Position numbers and translations under genes: made by a program. A stretch of 64,000 nt of DNA, taken from NCBI RefSeq assembly GCF_900087055.1, contig NZ_LT575468.1, positions 372,001 to 436,000 on the forward strand, in the 5' to 3' direction. Position 1 is the first letter of the stretch. Each line of letters opens with the position of its first letter. This stretch comes from Plesiomonas shigelloides (lineage in GTDB: Bacteria > Pseudomonadota > Gammaproteobacteria > Enterobacterales > CAMTGL01). A model generated the notes under the pieces. It was given only the letters and a program-made list of their open reading frames with translations, had not been told where the DNA came from and did not search any database. Shown piece by piece: positions 19,455 to 30,412 of this stretch.

Positions 19455-21388
19455 TGAGCAAGAGGATCGGCCACGGTGGTGGCCGCAGGAGGCGTGGAGC
19501 TATCGAGCGGCGCATTCACCGGCAGTTCACCGGTTGGTGCGTTGGCGGCGGCGTTAGGATCGACACTCATCGATACTGGCAGCAGTCCTCCGTTCTGATA
19601 GCGCAGCCAGTTCAGCTGACGGTGCACGGTGCAGTTTTCACTGGCACTGAGCAGACCGGTCTGACCGGCAACCTGATAGCCACTGACCTGACGTAGCTCA
19701 TTGAAGTGGCTGGCCAGAGTCCAAGCATCCATCCCCATGGCGTACAGGCGGGACAGCGAGTAGTCCGGATTGCTCCAGATCTGGCTGACGCGCTGCGCGG
19801 CCGGTGAGTTTGGAATGGTCAGCATCGGGATATCGCTGAATTGCACGCCATCCATCTCCAGACGAAAATCTGGGCCATTACCGGCCTGATTGCTGCGTGA
19901 GCTGGTGTACAGCGCAGGACGTTGCTGACCGCTCAGCAGTGAGGCATCGATAAACGGCTTGAGCAGTGACAGCTCATCAGGGGTAGTGACCAGATAGATA
20001 GCATCGATGGCGCCGCGGTTGGCATCAGCGCTTAAGGATACCCCCAGCACTTGGCGCAGGATGTCAGCTTTGCCTTGGCTACGCAGGCTTTGGTTGATGC
20101 TCTGGCGCAGTGCGACGGTATCACCAAAATATTGCACGGTCGGCTCACTGCCGCTCAGCTGTTGCCACTGACGACGAAACGCATTGGCGACGCGCTGGCC
20201 AAACGGATTACCCGGTACCAGTACTAGCGGGGTGCGTTGGCCTTGATCCCAGATATGCTGCGCTGCATCGGCGGCTTCATCTTCTGGCGACAGGGCGTAG
20301 TAGCAGATGCTGTTATTGGCCGGTGGGTTTTCCGGTTGGTTTAGTGCCAGCACCGACATATCGGCCGGTAATTGCATTTTCAGCAGTTCATCGACCCGGT
20401 TTTTCAACAGCGGACCGACCAAGGTACGCACCCCTTCTTGCTGGGCTTGCTGAATGATGGCCGGCAGCGGTTTGCTGGCGGTGTCGTACACTTGTACGCG
20501 GGTATTCGGGTTACGACTGCTGTCATCCAGCATCCCAGCCATGAAGCCTTGGCGAATGGCATCGCCCAGTGCTTGGTTTTGGCCACTGACTGGCAGCAAC
20601 AGACCGATAGCATCCATGGTGGAAGCCGGTAGCGTCAGGTATTGGTTAAGCTGAGTCGGTAAAGTCAACGCGGCCGGATGTTTCGGGAAGCGCGCTTTCC
20701 AATCGGCAATACCGGCTTTCAGTTGTGGCAGATTATAGCGGTTTTCCTGATACACCCGCGCCAAGTCGAGCCAACCGAGCAAAATGGTTTCTTGCGGGCT
20801 GATCACCGCTTGTGCCAGTTCGCTGGCCGGTGCTTGACTTAGCACTTGCCAAGTTTGGTCTAGATTGGCCTGCTTTTGCTCTGGGCTGGTGAGGTACTCG
20901 GAAAGTGCGATATGATCACGCACGGATTCAATGATATTTCCTTTGGCGTCATCCACGGCGATACGCGTCTGGTAATAGCGCATCTTTTGCAGTGGCGTCA
21001 GCATGGCCACATTCAGCTCCGCCAAGTATTTGCTGGCGGCGGGCATGTTGTTTTTGGCCACGTCTAGCTCAGCACGTAACAGCAGCATTTCATGGCGCTG
21101 TACATCGCTTAGCGGCTCTTGTACCGCAGTTAAGGTTTGTTCGGCTTGTGGCAGGTTCTTCTCTTTGAGCAGTGCCTGTACCGCCAACAACTGCCACGTA
21201 GCTTTATCTTTCGCGCTGCTGGTGGCAGCTTGCTGCAGATAATAGGCCGACGAAGCCAATTGCTCGATACCCGGCACATTGCCAGAGCCTGATTGTTGTG
21301 GCGCTTGACAGGCTGCCAGAGCAAAGGCCATGAAAAGCGGTAAAATTACGCGTCTTGCATTGACGCCGGAGCATAAAGAGGGAAGCAT
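19451..21388 (-). CDS. lpoA: Penicillin-binding protein activator LpoA
   Basis: Outer-membrane lipoprotein that reaches through the peptidoglycan to stimulate the transpeptidase of PBP1A. The product is about 645 residues, with a lipoprotein signal ending LAAC, an N-terminal TPR-like helical domain and a C-terminal periplasmic-binding-protein-like domain (IGLLLPVSGQNQALGDAIRQ onward). The ATG at 21388 was chosen because a GGA lies six bases upstream; ATG 21394 and GTG 21403 are alternatives. E. coli LpoA is 678 residues. It is divergent from rsmI and overlaps yraN. Confidence 0.93.
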   Translation of the reverse strand: MLPSLCSGVNARRVILPLFMAFALAACQAPQQSGSGNVPGIEQLASSAYYLQQAATSSAKDKATWQLLAVQALLKEKNLPQAEQTLTAVQEPLSDVQRHEMLLLRAELDVAKNNMPAASKYLAELNVAMLTPLQKMRYYQTRIAVDDAKGNIIESVRDHIALSEYLTSPEQKQANLDQTWQVLSQAPASELAQAVISPQETILLGWLDLARVYQENRYNLPQLKAGIADWKARFPKHPAALTLPTQLNQYLTLPASTMDAIGLLLPVSGQNQALGDAIRQGFMAGMLDDSSRNPNTRVQVYDTASKPLPAIIQQAQQEGVRTLVGPLLKNRVDELLKMQLPADMSVLALNQPENPPANNSICYYALSPEDEAADAAQHIWDQGQRTPLVLVPGNPFGQRVANAFRRQWQQLSGSEPTVQYFGDTVALRQSINQSLRSQGKADILRQVLGVSLSADANRGAIDAIYLVTTPDELSLLKPFIDASLLSGQQRPALYTSSRSNQAGNGPDFRLEMDGVQFSDIPMLTIPNSPAAQRVSQIWSNPDYSLSRLYAMGMDAWTLASHFNELRQVSGYQVAGQTGLLSASENCTVHRQLNWLRYQNGGLLPVSMSVDPNAAANAPTGELPVNAPLDSSTPPAATTVADPLAQ

Positions 21389-21452
21389 GGGCATTCCAGT
21401 CACGTTTCTTCCTAGAGACGGTTAATCTTAAATCGGCAATGAAGTCTATACA

Positions 21453-22319
21453 ATGAAAGCTACCGAACAATCTTTCATCACTCCGGCAACTCTGTACATA
21501 GTTCCCACGCCAATTGGTAACTTAGAAGACATTACTCAACGGGCACTGAATGTATTACAGCAGGTCGATCTTATTGCCGCTGAAGATACCCGTCATAGTG
21601 GATTATTGTTACAACATTTTGGCATACAAGCGCGCTTTTTTGCGCTGCATGATCATAATGAGCAACAAAAAGCGGAAGTGCTGGTGGAAAAACTGTGCCA
21701 AGGCCACAGTATTGCACTGATTTCCGATGCCGGTACGCCGCTGATCAGTGATCCCGGTTTCCATCTGGTGCGTCGTTGCCGTGAAGCGGGGGTGAAAGTG
21801 GTGCCGCTGCCGGGGCCGTGCGCGGCAATTGCGGCATTGAGCGCCTCGGGAATTGCCTCCGATCGTTTTTGCTTTGAAGGCTTTTTGCCGGCGAAGACCA
21901 AAGGGCGTCAGGATACGCTGCGTGCCGTTGTGGAAGAGCCGCGCACGTTGATTTTCTACGAATCGACCCACCGTCTGCTCGATAGTCTGCAAGATATGGT
22001 CACCGTGCTGGGCGCCGAGCGTTATGTGGTGCTGGCGCGGGAGCTAACTAAAACCTGGGAAACCATCCATGGTGCACCGGTTGGTGAATTGCTAGCTTGG
22101 GTGCAAGAGGATGAAGTGCGTCGCCGTGGTGAGATGGTGCTAATTGTGGAAGGCGCGAAACCGGCCGAAGAGGATGCGTTGTCAGCAGCGGTGATCAAGA
22201 CCTTGACCTTGTTGGCGCAAGAGTTACCGCTGAAAAAAGCGGCGGCGTTAACCGCTGAGATCCACGGGGTGAAGAAAAATGCTCTGTACCGTTACGGGCT
22301 GGATTACTTGAGTGAGTGA
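21453..22319 (+). CDS. rsmI: 16S rRNA 2'-O-ribose C1402 methyltransferase RsmI
   Basis: SAM-dependent methyltransferase of the tetrapyrrole-methylase fold that methylates the 2'-OH of C1402 in the ribosomal P site, together with RsmH at the same nucleotide. The 288-residue product has the N-terminal [16 protein letters not shown], the AEDTRHSG motif, [13 protein letters not shown] and [16 protein letters not shown]. Its partner gene rsmH lies only about 1.1 kb downstream. Confidence 0.96.
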   Translation: MKATEQSFITPATLYIVPTPIGNLEDITQRALNVLQQVDLIAAEDTRHSGLLLQHFGIQARFFALHDHNEQQKAEVLVEKLCQGHSIALISDAGTPLISDPGFHLVRRCREAGVKVVPLPGPCAAIAALSASGIASDRFCFEGFLPAKTKGRQDTLRAVVEEPRTLIFYESTHRLLDSLQDMVTVLGAERYVVLARELTKTWETIHGAPVGELLAWVQEDEVRRRGEMVLIVEGAKPAEEDALSAAVIKTLTLLAQELPLKKAAALTAEIHGVKKNALYRYGLDYLSE

Positions 22320-22360
22320 TTTCAGTGCGCTTTACACTGGCGCTGTGATCGCTTTCTCGT

Positions 22361-22366
22361 TATAAT
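22361..22366 (+). promoter_or_regulatory. rnpB promoter -10 element
   Basis: A perfect TATAAT lies eight bases before the expected first base of the RNase P RNA (22374). No clear -35 hexamer is visible at normal spacing. Confidence 0.7.
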
Positions 22367-22373
22367 CCGCCGC

Positions 22374-22750
<377 letters not shown>

Positions 22751-22757
22751 TTTCGAG

Positions 22758-22787
22758 AAAAAGCCACGTCTTTGACGTGGCTTTTTT
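22758..22787 (+). terminator. Terminator of rnpB
   Basis: AAAAGCCACGTC-TTT-GACGTGGCTTTT followed by more T residues, directly after the 3' end of the RNA. Confidence 0.92.
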
Positions 22788-22903
22788 CCTTTTTGGACTG
22801 AGTACGCCGCTTCTTATATTTATCTCGGATTCAGTTGCACGGATAAGCATATGAATTTTCTGATTTCCCCGAAAAATGGCGGCTAATCTGTGCTGCATCA
22901 CGC

Positions 22904-22933
22904 TTGACAAGCTTTTTCCCCCCTCCGTAAACT
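22904..22933 (+). promoter_or_regulatory. Pmra promoter of the dcw cluster
   Basis: TTGACA (22904-22909) and TAAACT (22928-22933) are 18 bases apart. The surroundings (CTTGACAAGCTTTT, TCCGTAAACT) resemble the E. coli mra promoter as I remember it. It would drive the cluster from mraZ onward. Confidence 0.8.
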
Positions 22934-22941
22934 TGCATTTG

Positions 22942-22976
22942 TGGGAATTTATGGGTTTTTGTGGTGAATTTTGGGT
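22942..22976 (+). promoter_or_regulatory. MraZ operator: four TGGGN-type direct repeats
   Basis: TGGGA (22942), TGGGT (22952), TGGTG (22962, one mismatch) and TGGGT (22972) recur exactly every ten bases, between the promoter and the mraZ start. In E. coli, MraZ binds TGGGN repeats with 5-base spacers and represses the cluster. Confidence 0.85.
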
Positions 22977-22997
22977 TGCAGGGGATACAAAACGACC

Positions 22998-23456
22998 ATG
23001 TTTCGTGGTGCCCTGTCCTTAAGCCTCGACAGCAAAGGACGCTTGGCGATACCAACCCGCTACCGGGATCACTTACTGAATGAATGTCTGGGACAGTTAA
23101 TCTGCACCATCGACATCCATCAGCCCTGTCTGCTGCTTTATCCATTACCACAGTGGGAATTTATTGAGCAAAAACTGGCTGGTTTATCCAGCATGGTGCC
23201 AGAAGAGCGGCGTATTCAGCGTTTGTTGCTGGGGCATGCCGCCGAGTGTGAGATGGATAGCGCAGGACGAATTTTATTGCCAGCCACCTTGCGCAGTTAT
23301 GCCCAGTTGCACAAAGAGCTGATGCTGGTCGGCCAGCTTAATAAATTTGAGATTTGGGATGCAGATGCATGGCAGCAGCAAATCCAACTTGATATTCAGG
23401 CGGAGCAGACCGGCCCTTCAGTGCTGTCTGCCCGATTACAGGATCTATTTTTATAA
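22998..23456 (+). CDS. mraZ: Transcriptional regulator MraZ
   Basis: DNA-binding protein of the AbrB/MraZ fold that represses its own dcw promoter. The 152-residue product equals the E. coli length. It has two tandem SpoVT-AbrB-like repeats, each with the DSxGR motif ([15 protein letters not shown] near the N-terminus and [14 protein letters not shown] in the second half). The frame extends upstream to 22971, but the ATG at 22998 gives the conserved MFRGA start and leaves the operator repeats free. Confidence 0.96.
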   Translation: MFRGALSLSLDSKGRLAIPTRYRDHLLNECLGQLICTIDIHQPCLLLYPLPQWEFIEQKLAGLSSMVPEERRIQRLLLGHAAECEMDSAGRILLPATLRSYAQLHKELMLVGQLNKFEIWDADAWQQQIQLDIQAEQTGPSVLSARLQDLFL

Positions 23457-23458
23457 TT

Positions 23459-24397
23459 ATGTCAGAACAAACTTCCCATATTACCGTCCTGCTGCATGAG
23501 GCCGTGGGCGGTCTTGCTATTCGCCCAGATGGTATCTATATCGATGGTACTTTCGGTCGTGGCGGACACTCTCGCCTGATCCTGTCCCAACTTGGCCCAC
23601 AAGGGCGTCTGATTGCGATTGACCGTGATCCGCAGGCGATTGCTGAAGCGGCTACCATCGACGATCCGCGCTTTCAAATCGTGCATGGCCCGTTCTCGAA
23701 TGTGCAGCAGTATGTTGAAGAGCTGGGTTTGACCGGCAAAATTGACGGCTTCTTGCTGGATCTGGGCGTCTCGTCACCGCAATTGGATGATGCCGAGCGT
23801 GGTTTTAGCTTCATGCGTGATGGCCCACTGGATATGCGTATGGATCCGAGCAGTGGTTTTTCTGCCGCCGAGTGGCTGCAAAAAGCCGAAGCCGAAGACA
23901 TTGCGTGGGTGCTGAAAACTTTCGGTGAAGAGCGTTTTGCTAAGCGCATTGCGCGCGCGATTGTTGAGCGTAACCAGAGCGAGCCGATGACCCGCACCCG
24001 TGAGCTGGCTGAGCTGGTTGCGGCTGCTAGCCCAGTGAAAGAGAAGCACAAGCATCCGGCGACCCGTACCTTCCAAGCGATTCGTATCTATATCAATAGC
24101 GAATTAGAAGAGATTGAGCGTGCACTGGATGCCTCGTTGACCATTTTAGCGCCGGGTGGCCGCTTATCCGTGATTAGCTTCCATTCGCTGGAAGACCGGA
24201 TTGTGAAGCGCTTTATCCGTCGTCAGAGTAAAGGCCCAGAAATTCCTGATGGCCTGCCATTGACCGAAGCGCAGCTGGCCGGTGGGAAGAAAATGCTGAC
24301 CATTGGTAAAGCGATTAAGCCGTCAGAGGAAGAGATCGAGCAAAATGCACGCTCGCGCAGCTCGGTATTGCGTGTGGCGGAACGGATGGCTGACTGA
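23459..24397 (+). CDS. rsmH: 16S rRNA m4C1402 methyltransferase RsmH (MraW)
   Basis: SAM-dependent enzyme that methylates N4 of C1402 in 16S rRNA. The 312-residue product (313 in E. coli) begins with the typical [15 protein letters not shown] and the SAM-binding [17 protein letters not shown]. It also carries [35 protein letters not shown] and the C-terminal [11 protein letters not shown]. It starts three bases after mraZ and overlaps ftsL by one base. Confidence 0.97.
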   Translation: MSEQTSHITVLLHEAVGGLAIRPDGIYIDGTFGRGGHSRLILSQLGPQGRLIAIDRDPQAIAEAATIDDPRFQIVHGPFSNVQQYVEELGLTGKIDGFLLDLGVSSPQLDDAERGFSFMRDGPLDMRMDPSSGFSAAEWLQKAEAEDIAWVLKTFGEERFAKRIARAIVERNQSEPMTRTRELAELVAAASPVKEKHKHPATRTFQAIRIYINSELEEIERALDASLTILAPGGRLSVISFHSLEDRIVKRFIRRQSKGPEIPDGLPLTEAQLAGGKKMLTIGKAIKPSEEEIEQNARSRSSVLRVAERMAD

Positions 24398-24711
24398 TGA
24401 GCACCGAACGTCACTCACTGACTTCAATTATTGCGGAGGACTTGCTGCGGTTTGGCAAGATCCCGCTGTTGTTGCTGATCCTGGTGCTGCTCTCTGCGTT
24501 GGCGGTGGTGTTGAGTACTCACCGCACCCGCTTGCTGATTGTGGAGCGTGAGCACCTGATGTTAGAGCGGGATGCTCTGGATATTGAATGGCGTAACCTG
24601 ATTCTGGAAGAAAATGCGCTCGGCGATCACAGCCGAGTAGAACGGATTGCCACCGAAAAACTGCAGATGCAGCGGGTTTCTCCGGCACAGGAAAAAATGG
24701 TTAAACAATAA
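24397..24711 (+). CDS. ftsL: Cell division protein FtsL
   Basis: Bitopic inner-membrane protein that forms the FtsQLB complex, which triggers septal peptidoglycan synthesis by FtsWI. The 104-residue product has a short cytoplasmic N-terminus, one membrane helix ([20 protein letters not shown]) and a periplasmic coiled coil ([36 protein letters not shown]). E. coli FtsL is 121 residues, so the N-terminus is somewhat short. It overlaps both neighbours by one base. Confidence 0.94.
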   Translation: MSTERHSLTSIIAEDLLRFGKIPLLLLILVLLSALAVVLSTHRTRLLIVEREHLMLERDALDIEWRNLILEENALGDHSRVERIATEKLQMQRVSPAQEKMVKQ

Positions 24712-26477
24712 TGGCGAAACCGATCCGAACGTCGAAAAATAAACGCCCGGAAGAGAAGAACGATTCCAGTTTTATTCGCTGGCGCTATGTGCTGGTGGGT
24801 GGGGTGATGGCAATGGCGCTGGTTGGCCTGTTGCTGCGTGCGGCATGGATCCAAGTGGTCAATCCTGATCGCTTGATCCGCGAAGGGGATATGCGCTCTT
24901 TGCGGGTGCAGTCCGTCAGTACGCCGCGCGGAATGATCACGGATCGGGCTGGGCGTCCGCTGGCGGTGAGTGTGCCGGTGGATGCGGTGTGGGCCGATCC
25001 GAAAGAGATTGCTGATACCGCGTCACTGGAAAGACACGAACGCTGGAATGCGCTGGCCGATGCGGTTGGTATTCCACTGGATAAGTTAACTTCACGGGTA
25101 AAAAGCAACCCGAACTCCCGTTTTATCTATCTGGCGCGCCAGATTAGCCCTTCTTTAGCGACCTACATTCGCGAACTGAAAATCCCCGGAATTTACCTTA
25201 AGCAGGAATCACGCCGTTTTTATCCGAGCGGTGAGGTGAGTGCGCACATCATTGGCTTTACCAATATCGATGGTAAAGGCATTGAAGGGGTAGAGAAGAG
25301 CTTTGATACCTGGCTGACCGGTGAGCCGGGTAAGCGGGTGGTGCGTAAAGACCGCTTTGGTCGTGTGGTCGAGAATATCTCGGCGGTGGAAAGCCGCGCC
25401 GCGCATGATTTGTCGCTCAGTATTGATGAGCGCTTGCAGGCGATGGCCTACCGTGAGCTGAAAAATGCGGTGACCTTCAACAAGGCTGAGTCCGGCTCCA
25501 TTGTGCTGCTGGATGTACAGACCGGTGAAGTGTTAGCGATGGCCAACTTGCCGTCATATAACCCGAATAACCGTGCCCAGATTGACAGCGCTCATTACCG
25601 TAACCGCGCGATCACCGATACTTTTGAGCCGGGTTCAACCGTGAAACCGTTGGTGGTGCTGACCGCGCTGGATCGCAAAGTGGTAAAAGAAAATGCGGTG
25701 CTCAACACCATGCCGTTTTACGTGAACGGCCACCGGGTGCGCGATACCGTGGTCTATCCAGAGCTGACGTTGACCGGCGTGCTGCAAAAATCCAGTAACG
25801 TAGGGGTATCCCACTTGGCGTTAGCGATGCCAGAAACCGCGCTGCCAGAAACGTACAGCAAGTTCGGTTTTGGCCAGCCAACTAACCTGGGTTTGGTCGG
25901 GGAAAGTAGCGGCATGATGTTACAGAAAAACCGCTGGGCTGACATCGAGCGCGCAACCTTCTCGTTTGGTTATGGTCTGATGGTAACGCCACTGCAACTG
26001 GCACGCGCCTATGCCACCCTCGGTAGTTTCGGTGTGTATCGCCCGTTGTCGATCACCAAAGTGGACCCGCCGGTAGAAGGCACACGGGTGTTCTCAGAAG
26101 AGCTGACCCGTAAAGTGGTGCACATGATGGAGGCGGTGGCCTTGCCGGGCGGTGGTGGTCGTCGTGCGGCGGTGGATGGTTATCGCATCGCGGTGAAAAC
26201 CGGTACGGCGAAAAAAATTGGTCCGAACGGCAAGTATGTCGATAAGTATATTGCCTATACCGCAGGGGTGGCTCCGGCCAGTAATCCGCGGTTAGCGCTG
26301 GTGGTGGTCATCAACGAACCACAGGCCGGTCAGTATTACGGTGGTGCGGTGTCTGCCCCGGTATTTTCCGCCATTATGGGCGGGGCACTGCGCATTCTGA
26401 ACATCCAACCTGATGCCTTGCCGTCAGAAGATGAAGTTGTGCTTAATAGGAGTGGGAACGCCCGTGTCAACACATGA
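24711..26477 (+). CDS. ftsI: Septal peptidoglycan transpeptidase FtsI (PBP3)
   Basis: Class B penicillin-binding protein that crosslinks septal peptidoglycan with the glycosyltransferase FtsW; a beta-lactam target. The 588-residue product equals the E. coli length. It has one N-terminal membrane helix ([20 protein letters not shown]), a pedestal domain, and a transpeptidase domain with Ser309 in EPGSTVKP, the SSN motif (KSSNVG) and the KTG motif (VKTGTAKK). A C-terminal tail follows. Its end overlaps the probable murE GTG start by 14 bases. Confidence 0.97.
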   Translation: MAKPIRTSKNKRPEEKNDSSFIRWRYVLVGGVMAMALVGLLLRAAWIQVVNPDRLIREGDMRSLRVQSVSTPRGMITDRAGRPLAVSVPVDAVWADPKEIADTASLERHERWNALADAVGIPLDKLTSRVKSNPNSRFIYLARQISPSLATYIRELKIPGIYLKQESRRFYPSGEVSAHIIGFTNIDGKGIEGVEKSFDTWLTGEPGKRVVRKDRFGRVVENISAVESRAAHDLSLSIDERLQAMAYRELKNAVTFNKAESGSIVLLDVQTGEVLAMANLPSYNPNNRAQIDSAHYRNRAITDTFEPGSTVKPLVVLTALDRKVVKENAVLNTMPFYVNGHRVRDTVVYPELTLTGVLQKSSNVGVSHLALAMPETALPETYSKFGFGQPTNLGLVGESSGMMLQKNRWADIERATFSFGYGLMVTPLQLARAYATLGSFGVYRPLSITKVDPPVEGTRVFSEELTRKVVHMMEAVALPGGGGRRAAVDGYRIAVKTGTAKKIGPNGKYVDKYIAYTAGVAPASNPRLALVVVINEPQAGQYYGGAVSAPVFSAIMGGALRILNIQPDALPSEDEVVLNRSGNARVNT

Positions 26478-27951
26478 TTTGCGCTCGTTGTTAGCGCCTT
26501 GGGTAAAAGATGCTCCGGCGCGAGCGTTACGGGAGATGACGCTAGACAGTCGTACGGCCGCGGCCGGCGATCTGTTTATTGCGGTTCTGGGACACAAGAC
26601 CGATGGCCGCCGTTATATCGCGCAGGCCGTCGCGCAGGGTGTCGCGGCCGTGATTGCGGAAGCCGAAGGGGAAGCGTCAGACGGTTGTATCCGTGAAGTG
26701 CACGGCGTACCGGTGGTGTACTTAAGCCAGCTTAACCGCAAGCTGTCGGCATTGGCCGGCCGCTTTTATCATCAGCCGAGCGAACAATTAAAATTAATCG
26801 GCATTACCGGCACCAATGGCAAAACCACCACCACGCAACTGGTAGCACAGTGGGCGCAATTGCTGGGTGAAACTGCGGCAGTGATGGGCACAGTGGGCAA
26901 TGGCCTGCTGGGTAAGGTGATCCCCACCGAGAACACCACTGGCTCTGCGGTGGATGTGCAGCATGTGCTGTCGGATATCCGCGCGCAGGGTGCCACGGTA
27001 GCGGCGATGGAAGTCTCTTCCCACGGCTTGGTGCAAGACCGAGTAGCGGCGCTGCAATTTGCCGCAGCCGTGTTTACCAATCTTAGCCGCGATCACCTCG
27101 ATTACCACGGCACCATGGAGAACTATGCCGAAGCCAAGTGGCGTTTGTTCTCCACTCACCAGTTTGGGCAGGCCATTATCAACGCCGATGATGCCATTGG
27201 CCGTGAGTGGTTAACGCGTCTGCCGCACGCGGTGGCGGTCAGCATGCAGCCGACATTGCCGCTGGCGTGGGATGGCCGTTTCCTGTGTGTCACCGAGGTG
27301 GCATATCACCCACAAGGCGCGCGTATTGCGTTTCGCTCAAGCTGGGGCGATGGACAAATTGACAGCCCACTGATGGGCGCGTTTAACGTGAGTAACCTGA
27401 CGCTGGCATTAGCCACGTTACTGGCGTTGGACTATCCGCTGGCAGATTTGCTGCGTAGCGCCGCGCACCTGCAACCGGTCTGTGGTCGGATGGAAGTGTT
27501 CAGCGCGCCGGGCCGTCCAACCGTATTGGTGGACTACGCCCACACTCCAGATGCGTTGGAAAAAGCGCTGGAAGCGGCGCGCCTGCACTGCCATGGTCAG
27601 CTGTGGTGTGTGTTTGGCTGTGGTGGCGATCGAGACCGCGGTAAGCGTCCATTGATGGGCGCGCTGGCCGAGCAGTTGGCCGATCGCGTGGTGATCACCG
27701 ATGACAATCCGCGCACTGAAGATCCGCAGGCGATCGTGGCCGATATTTTGGCCGGTCTGGTGGCCCCGGGCGTGGCGCAGGTGATTGCTGGTCGCGCCGA
27801 GGCGGTCACCGCCGCGGTGATGAATGCCGCGCCGAATGACGTCGTACTGCTGGCCGGTAAAGGTCATGAGGATTACCAAATTGTCGGTCAGCGCAAGCTG
27901 GACTACTCCGATCGTGAAACCGCAGCCCGTCTGCTAGGAGTGGTGGCATGA
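26464..27951 (+). CDS. murE: UDP-MurNAc-tripeptide synthetase MurE (meso-DAP adding)
   Basis: Cytoplasmic ligase adding meso-diaminopimelate to UDP-MurNAc-L-Ala-D-Glu. Visible are the Mur-ligase ATP site ([12 protein letters not shown]), [14 protein letters not shown], and the DAP-selecting DNPR motif ([10 protein letters not shown]). The start is not an ATG: a GTG at 26464, with AGGAG eleven bases before it, gives 495 residues, the E. coli length. An in-frame ATG farther upstream (26413) would bury the N-terminus in ftsI. It overlaps murF by four bases. Confidence 0.95.
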   Translation: MSTHDLRSLLAPWVKDAPARALREMTLDSRTAAAGDLFIAVLGHKTDGRRYIAQAVAQGVAAVIAEAEGEASDGCIREVHGVPVVYLSQLNRKLSALAGRFYHQPSEQLKLIGITGTNGKTTTTQLVAQWAQLLGETAAVMGTVGNGLLGKVIPTENTTGSAVDVQHVLSDIRAQGATVAAMEVSSHGLVQDRVAALQFAAAVFTNLSRDHLDYHGTMENYAEAKWRLFSTHQFGQAIINADDAIGREWLTRLPHAVAVSMQPTLPLAWDGRFLCVTEVAYHPQGARIAFRSSWGDGQIDSPLMGAFNVSNLTLALATLLALDYPLADLLRSAAHLQPVCGRMEVFSAPGRPTVLVDYAHTPDALEKALEAARLHCHGQLWCVFGCGGDRDRGKRPLMGALAEQLADRVVITDDNPRTEDPQAIVADILAGLVAPGVAQVIAGRAEAVTAAVMNAAPNDVVLLAGKGHEDYQIVGQRKLDYSDRETAARLLGVVA

Positions 27952-29324
27952 TTGCCCTGTCGTTAGAACAATTGGCGCAGGTTGTCGGCGGTAAGCTGCT
28001 GGCCAGCGCACCAGAGGCGCAGCGCGCTATCGGTGAGGTGACTACCGATACGCGTAAAGTGACGGCCGGTGCGCTGTTTATCGCCCTGCGCGGTGAGCGC
28101 TTTGATGCCCATGATTTTGCCGCGCAAGCGCAAGAGCAGGGCGCGGCGGCATTGCTGGTTGAACGCGAGTTACCGCTGGCGGTCGCACAAATTGTGGTGG
28201 CTGATACCCGCTTGGCGTTAGGTCAGCTAGGCCATTGGGTACGCACTCAGTGCCGAGCGCGCGTGGTTGCCATGACCGGTTCATCGGGCAAAACCACCGT
28301 AAAAGAGATGACGGCAGCGATTTTGGCGCAGCGCGGTAACGTGCTGTATACCGCGGGTAACTTTAATAACGATATCGGTGTGCCACTGACACTGCTGCGC
28401 CTGACCAGCGAGCATGATTATGCGGTGATGGAATTGGGCGCTAACCATATCGGTGAAATTGCCTACACCACGGCACTGGTGCAACCCGAGGCTGCGCTGG
28501 TGAATAACGTGATGGCGGCGCATCTGGAGGGCTTTGGCTCACTGGCGGGCGTGCGGCAGGCGAAAGGCGAGATTTACCAAGGCTTGAGCGAGACAGGAAC
28601 CGCAATCGTCAATCTGGATATCGATGAGCATCAGAGCTGGCAACCGGCGTTGCAGGGTAAAACCGTGCGTACCTGGTCGATGCGCCAGCCGGCGGATTAC
28701 ACCGCCAGCGACATTCGCTGTGCGCGTGGGCTGACGACCTTTACCTTGCACACCCCTGAGGGTGAGCAGGCGATCGCGCTGCCTTATCCGGGGCTGCACA
28801 ATGTGTCTAATGCGTTAGCCGCTGCGGCGCTGAGTCTTGCTGTAGGCGCATCATTATCTGACGTGGCCGCGGGGTTAGCCTCGCTTCAGCCGGTGAAAGG
28901 GCGTTTATACCCATTGGCGCTAACACCATCGCTGTTGGTCTGGGATGATACCTACAACGCCAATGTCGGTTCAATGAAGGCGGGGATTGCGGTATTAGCG
29001 CAGCATGCAGGGCTGCGGATTTTGATTGCCGGTGATATGGGCGAGCTCGGTGATGAGAGCGCCGAATGTCATCAGGCGGTCGGTGACGCGGCGCGTGATG
29101 CCGGTATCGATCAGGTCTTCACCGTCGGCGTTCTGAGCCAAGCGATCAGTGCACCAAGTCAAGGGCAGCATTTCAGTGATAAAGCCGCGTTGCTGGCGGT
29201 ATTGCTGCCGTATGTCGCTCAACAATTACAACAAGATGCCAATATCACCCTATTGGTGAAAGGTTCGCGCAGCGCAGCTATGGAAGATGTCGTGCGGGCG
29301 CTGCAGGAGACGTTTACATGTTAG
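27948..29324 (+). CDS. murF: UDP-MurNAc-pentapeptide synthetase MurF
   Basis: Cytoplasmic Mur ligase that adds D-Ala-D-Ala to UDP-MurNAc-tripeptide, completing the soluble precursor. The 458-residue product shows the P-loop ([19 protein letters not shown]), [12 protein letters not shown], the [11 protein letters not shown] stretch and the C-terminal [17 protein letters not shown]. coli MurF is 452 residues. Overlaps: four bases with murE, seven with mraY. Confidence 0.97.
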   Translation: MIALSLEQLAQVVGGKLLASAPEAQRAIGEVTTDTRKVTAGALFIALRGERFDAHDFAAQAQEQGAAALLVERELPLAVAQIVVADTRLALGQLGHWVRTQCRARVVAMTGSSGKTTVKEMTAAILAQRGNVLYTAGNFNNDIGVPLTLLRLTSEHDYAVMELGANHIGEIAYTTALVQPEAALVNNVMAAHLEGFGSLAGVRQAKGEIYQGLSETGTAIVNLDIDEHQSWQPALQGKTVRTWSMRQPADYTASDIRCARGLTTFTLHTPEGEQAIALPYPGLHNVSNALAAAALSLAVGASLSDVAAGLASLQPVKGRLYPLALTPSLLVWDDTYNANVGSMKAGIAVLAQHAGLRILIAGDMGELGDESAECHQAVGDAARDAGIDQVFTVGVLSQAISAPSQGQHFSDKAALLAVLLPYVAQQLQQDANITLLVKGSRSAAMEDVVRALQETFTC

Positions 29325-30400
29325 TTTGGTTAGCGGAATTGCTGGTGAAGTATTACAGCGGATTCCATGTGTTTTCTTATCTTACCCTTCGCGCCATTGT
29401 CAGTTTGCTGACCGCCTTGGCCATTGCCTTGTGGATGGGGCCACACCTGATTGCGTGGCTGCAAAAATTGCAGATTGGCCAAGTGGTGCGTAACGACGGC
29501 CCGGAGTCGCATTTTAGTAAGCGCGGTACCCCGACCATGGGCGGTTTGATGATCCTGACCTCCATCAGCATTTCGGTGCTGCTGTGGGCCAATCTGAGCA
29601 ACCCGTATGTGTGGTGTGTGCTGTTTGTCCTGCTGGGCTATGGCGCGGTGGGCTTTGTCGATGATTACCGCAAGGTAGTACGTAAGAACACCAAAGGGCT
29701 GATTGCTCGCTGGAAATACTTCTGGCAGTCGGTGATTGCGTTGATTGTGGCGTTTGCACTGTACGCGACCGGTAAAGATACCGCTGCTACTCAGCTAGTG
29801 GTGCCATTTTTCAAAGACATCATGCCGCAACTGGGCTTGCTGTACATCCTGCTGACGTACTTTGTGGTGGTGGGAACCAGTAACGCCGTTAACTTGACCG
29901 ATGGTTTGGATGGCCTGGCCATCATGCCGACCGTGTTCGTGGCGGCGGGTTTAGCGCTGGTGGCTTGGGCGACCGGTAACGTGAATTTTGCCGAATACCT
30001 GCATATCCCGTATATCCGTCACAGTGGTGAGCTGGTGGTGGTATGTACCGCGATCGTGGGCGCCGGACTGGGCTTTTTGTGGTTCAACACCTACCCAGCC
30101 CAAGTTTTCATGGGCGATGTTGGCTCGTTGGCGCTGGGCGGGGCGCTCGGGATCATCGCTGTGTTGCTGCGCCAAGAGTTCCTGCTGCTGATCATGGGCG
30201 GCGTGTTTGTGATGGAAACCTTGTCAGTTATTTTGCAAGTGGGCTCGTTCAAATTGCGTGGCCAGCGGATTTTCCGCATGGCGCCAATTCATCACCACTA
30301 TGAACTGAAAGGCTGGCCGGAGCCGCGAGTGATCGTGCGCTTTTGGATCATCTCGCTGATGCTGGTTCTGATTGGACTGGCTACCTTGAAAATTCGCTAA
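29318..30400 (+). CDS. mraY: Phospho-MurNAc-pentapeptide translocase MraY
   Basis: Polytopic inner-membrane enzyme that transfers phospho-MurNAc-pentapeptide to undecaprenyl phosphate, giving lipid I. The 360-residue product equals the E. coli length and has about ten membrane helices. Family motifs are GFVDDYRKV (aspartate pair), [14 protein letters not shown] and [15 protein letters not shown]. It overlaps murF and precedes murD by twelve bases. Confidence 0.97.
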   Translation: MLVWLAELLVKYYSGFHVFSYLTLRAIVSLLTALAIALWMGPHLIAWLQKLQIGQVVRNDGPESHFSKRGTPTMGGLMILTSISISVLLWANLSNPYVWCVLFVLLGYGAVGFVDDYRKVVRKNTKGLIARWKYFWQSVIALIVAFALYATGKDTAATQLVVPFFKDIMPQLGLLYILLTYFVVVGTSNAVNLTDGLDGLAIMPTVFVAAGLALVAWATGNVNFAEYLHIPYIRHSGELVVVCTAIVGAGLGFLWFNTYPAQVFMGDVGSLALGGALGIIAVLLRQEFLLLIMGGVFVMETLSVILQVGSFKLRGQRIFRMAPIHHHYELKGWPEPRVIVRFWIISLMLVLIGLATLKIR

Positions 30401-30412
30401 GGATTGTCTGTC

